Of a DNA stretch of 15,330 nucleotides, positions 13,293-15,330 are shown one piece after another. The stretch covers positions 1 through 15,330 of the forward strand of contig CAZFDE010000061.1 in NCBI GenBank assembly GCA_964517795.1, read 5' to 3'. Numbering within the stretch: position 1 is the stretch's first letter; the number at the start of each line of letters is the position of its first letter. The position numbers and the translations under genes were made by a program. The stretch is from CAZFDE01 sp964517795. Lineage in GTDB: Bacteria; Planctomycetota; Phycisphaerae; Sedimentisphaerales; Anaerobacaceae. The notes under the pieces are model-generated. The model saw nothing but the letters and a program-made list of their open reading frames with translations, did no database searches and was not told where the DNA came from.

Positions 13293-15170
13293 ATGCAGAT
13301 TCAAAAAATAAATCAAATGATGTACAGAGTATTGCTGTGCGGGATGCTTTTTTTTGCAGCGCTGATTGCGGGATGCGGGGGGTTCTTTTCGCAAAAATCC
13401 GCTGAAGTTCAAACCCAGGTTCTGCTCAACGAATTGCGTCAGGTCCCCGAAAACCCCAATATCCGCAATCCACTGCCGGAATTGTACCGAAAGCCGCCAA
13501 TGCGCATGGGTGTCAAGGACGGTGTGAAGGTCTTTTATTTCACCCGTCATCAGCCCCCAACGAAACTGGCCGAGTTGGTTCGCAATCAATTTGCGGATAT
13601 GACCACTGACGGCAAAGGCAATACAATTTATGCCCCACATTATAAAATTGTAGATAATCCGGCCACCAACCAGCTTATTTTCGAATGCCCTGCGGATGAA
13701 GAGGCAGACAAAATCATCGATTTTCTGGAAAAAGTCGATGTGCCGCCCATTCAGGTCAATATCGATTGTCTGATCCTCGAACGGTTCGCCGATGTGACCA
13801 TGGACTGGGAGACATCCGTCGAAGTCGAAAATTTCCTCGGAGAGGAGATTACATTAGAAGGGGTTTTCCCCGGCGCATCTTTGCGGGAGTCCGCACGTGC
13901 CGACCTCGGGCTGGATATCGGCTATTGGCGTAATCAGGGGATCGAAGGGCATCAATTCCGTGTACTGATCGACATGCTCGTTTCCAGAGGATACTTAAAG
14001 ATCCTGATGAATCCGGTTCTGGAGACCACCAATGGTCAACCGGCAACCATCCGTTCACGGGAAAATGTCCCCTTAGAAAAAATTTATCTTAAGCCCGGAT
14101 TCGATGAACCCTTTTCACTGACCGAATACCAATGGGTTGAAGACTCACTGGAAGTCACACCCTATGTCTATGCGGACGGTACGATCGGCCTGAAAACAAA
14201 AGCCCAAATTGGCTCTAAATCAAAGCCGGAGGGGGTTGTCCAGTTGTCTATTATTACAGAACGAGCGGTGGATGTTGCTGAAAACCGACTTGCACCCGGC
14301 GACAGCCTGGTGATCGGCGGTATTCGCAAGACCGAAGAACGGGTTGTCGTTCGCGGTGTGCCGTTTTTTAAGGACCTGCCGCTGATCGGTATTCTCTTTT
14401 CGAGTAAAGATTTCGAAGAAAAATCAAACGAGGTAATCTTTATCCTGACACCGAGTATTTCTTCCGGCGGCAGACCCGCCGAAGCGGTCGCCAACGAAGT
14501 GCGTAATAAATTCGCACCGCCCGAATATAAGCTCGGTCTGCAGGAACGGCTGACCGATCCGTTTGGGGCAGGTTCCTACACATCGGCGATCGAACAAAAA
14601 GCGGCCCAGGCCGAATTTGAGCGTTTCAAGGCTGAGATCGAAAGAACCGAGGCCCTGGAAGAGCTCTCAACGGTGAAAACACGCTTGATCCAAAGTGCCG
14701 AAGAGGTGCTTGCAGAAAAACAAAAGGTGGCTCATGCCACCGCCGAGGCCAAGGCCGCCCAAGCCGAGGCCGAACAACTGAAAAAACAGGCCGAACAGGC
14801 GAATGCCGAGGCCAGGGCTGCCCAGCAGCAGGCTCAAACCGCTCAGCAGCAAGCCGAAGCACTCAAGGCCCAGGCCGAAAAAGCACAGGCCGAAGCCGAG
14901 CAGGCCAAAAAACAGGCCACCGAACAGGCAAAACAATTGAAAGCCGAAGCCCAGAAAGCTCAGGCCGAAGCGCAAGCCGCCCAGCAGAAAGCCGATCAGG
15001 CAACCGCCGAAGCCCAGGCCGCACAGCAGCAGGCCCAACAAGCAAAAAAACAAGCAGAATCTGCCAGGAAACAGGCAGAACAACTGAAAGCGGAGAAACA
15101 GAAATCGCAACAGGATTCGCAGGCCCAACCGGCCCCGGCGAACGAACAGGACCCTAACACCAACGGGTAA
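13293..15170 (+). CDS. Secretin-type lipoprotein with a long C-terminal helical tail
   Basis: This 625-residue protein starts with a lipoprotein signal, 'LLCGMLFFAALIAGCGG' with Cys28 as the lipidated residue. Residues about 75-155 resemble a secretin N-domain ('VDNPATNQLIFECPADEEAD', 'DFLEKVDVPPIQVNIDCLIL'). The secretin core (about 215-395) shows 'LKILMNPVLETTNGQPATI', 'LEVTPYV', 'LAPGDSLVIGGIRKTEERVV' and 'GVPFFKDLPLIGILFSS', ending 'EVIFILTPSI'. These match type II/III secretion and type IV pilus outer-membrane channels. From about residue 434 to 600 the chain is nearly all Ala, Glu, Lys and Gln in helix- and coiled-coil-forming repeats (AEAEQAKKQA type), followed by a Gln/Pro/Asn tail. 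Such a tail is TolA-like and unusual in secretins. No other secretion gene is in the window; the downstream neighbour lies outside it. Confidence 0.82.
   Translation: MQIQKINQMMYRVLLCGMLFFAALIAGCGGFFSQKSAEVQTQVLLNELRQVPENPNIRNPLPELYRKPPMRMGVKDGVKVFYFTRHQPPTKLAELVRNQFADMTTDGKGNTIYAPHYKIVDNPATNQLIFECPADEEADKIIDFLEKVDVPPIQVNIDCLILERFADVTMDWETSVEVENFLGEEITLEGVFPGASLRESARADLGLDIGYWRNQGIEGHQFRVLIDMLVSRGYLKILMNPVLETTNGQPATIRSRENVPLEKIYLKPGFDEPFSLTEYQWVEDSLEVTPYVYADGTIGLKTKAQIGSKSKPEGVVQLSIITERAVDVAENRLAPGDSLVIGGIRKTEERVVVRGVPFFKDLPLIGILFSSKDFEEKSNEVIFILTPSISSGGRPAEAVANEVRNKFAPPEYKLGLQERLTDPFGAGSYTSAIEQKAAQAEFERFKAEIERTEALEELSTVKTRLIQSAEEVLAEKQKVAHATAEAKAAQAEAEQLKKQAEQANAEARAAQQQAQTAQQQAEALKAQAEKAQAEAEQAKKQATEQAKQLKAEAQKAQAEAQAAQQKADQATAEAQAAQQQAQQAKKQAESARKQAEQLKAEKQKSQQDSQAQPAPANEQDPNTNG
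14735..15105 (+). repeat. Low-complexity DNA coding the Ala/Gln/Lys/Glu tail
   Basis: Imperfect short repeats built from GCCGAGGCC, CAGGCCGAA and GCCCAGCAGCAGGCC units run through this part of the secretin gene. They encode alternating A-E-A, A-Q-Q-Q and K-K-Q-A blocks. The repetition suggests expansion by slippage or recombination, so length may vary between strains. Confidence 0.6.
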
Positions 15171-15330
15171 TCGTTAACAAAGCGAACAGCGTCGTATCGT
15201 TGTCGGTGAAGGTTTTTGGGCCTTTGAAAACCGAATCGAACCGAATCAAACATGTATCTTTTTTGAGGTGACTTTTTATTTCGTATGATTTTAAAACAAC
15301 GCTCACATGAGATTATCAGATTTGAATTAA
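15171..15330. other. Region after the secretin gene, no gene assigned
   Basis: A weak hairpin GGTTTT (15211-15216) with AAAACC (15227-15232) has no directly following T-run. The 10-mer TTTTGAGGTG at 15261-15270 repeats the ribosome-binding region of the secretin gene (13281-13290). The nearest open ATG downstream is 15 nt away (15285), and only 15 codons of it are in the window. Confidence 0.3.

Noticed and set aside
14626..15253. Long minus-strand frames opposite the secretin tail
   Set aside because: They are artefacts of the low-complexity Ala/Gln/Lys/Glu codons; the plus strand has the signal peptide, domains and promoter.
15285..15330. Start of a next gene at the right edge
   Set aside because: Only 15 codons are visible and the GAGGTG is too far (about 15 nt) from the ATG.

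Overview
The window looks like a chromosomal segment of a planctomycete, probably of the Phycisphaerae type. This is an inference from protein style, not from a marker gene. The clues are a secreted beta-rich protein ending in a dockerin-like motif (GDCLVNLEDLAMLATQWLDG), the tail of an SUMF1/FGE-type protein, a Gfo/Idh/MocA dehydrogenase, a secretin-type lipoprotein and two AAA_14/DUF4143 ATPases. Base composition is mixed: the housekeeping genes are moderately GC-rich and the DNA around the two ATPases is clearly AT-rich.

Layout. 1-50: 3' end of an SUMF1-like gene. 105-1262 (minus): trmB followed 3 nt later by a DUF456 membrane protein, with a promoter near 1281-1310. 1434-2123 (plus): an isochorismatase-fold protein lacking the usual Cys and Lys. 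2260-4634 (plus): a strong promoter and a three-gene operon (small membrane-anchored protein, thymidylate synthase-like protein, polyprenyl diphosphate synthase ispA). 4635-6073: an AT-rich leader with repeats and a perfect 17-bp palindrome, then DUF4143 ATPase 1. 6145-7398 (minus): Gfo/Idh/MocA oxidoreductase. 7791-8636 (minus): secreted dockerin-like protein interrupted by one in-frame TAA. 8929-10367: DUF4143 ATPase 2 between imperfect direct repeats. 10719-10997 (plus): FlgM-like protein behind a structured leader. 11149-13146 (minus): rimO then pgsA. 13293-15170 (plus): secretin lipoprotein with a very long Ala/Gln/Lys/Glu helical tail.

The most interesting signal is around the two ATPase genes. 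ATPase 1 lies between the intact 3' end of ispA (4597-4633) and a second, decayed copy of the same 3' end (6074-6111, 35 of 38 aligned columns identical). ATPase 2 lies between two copies of a different repeat of about 61 bp (8929-8989 and 10306-10367, 49 of 62 columns identical). No transposase or integrase is visible beside either. The simplest reading is that both loci gained a single-gene AAA_14/DUF4143 unit by a process that left direct repeats, and that one insertion targeted the 3' end of a core gene while leaving the gene intact. Other observations: the nonsense-interrupted secreted protein, the isochorismatase fold without catalytic residues, the secretin with a TolA-like tail, and a possible folded RNA before the FlgM-like gene.
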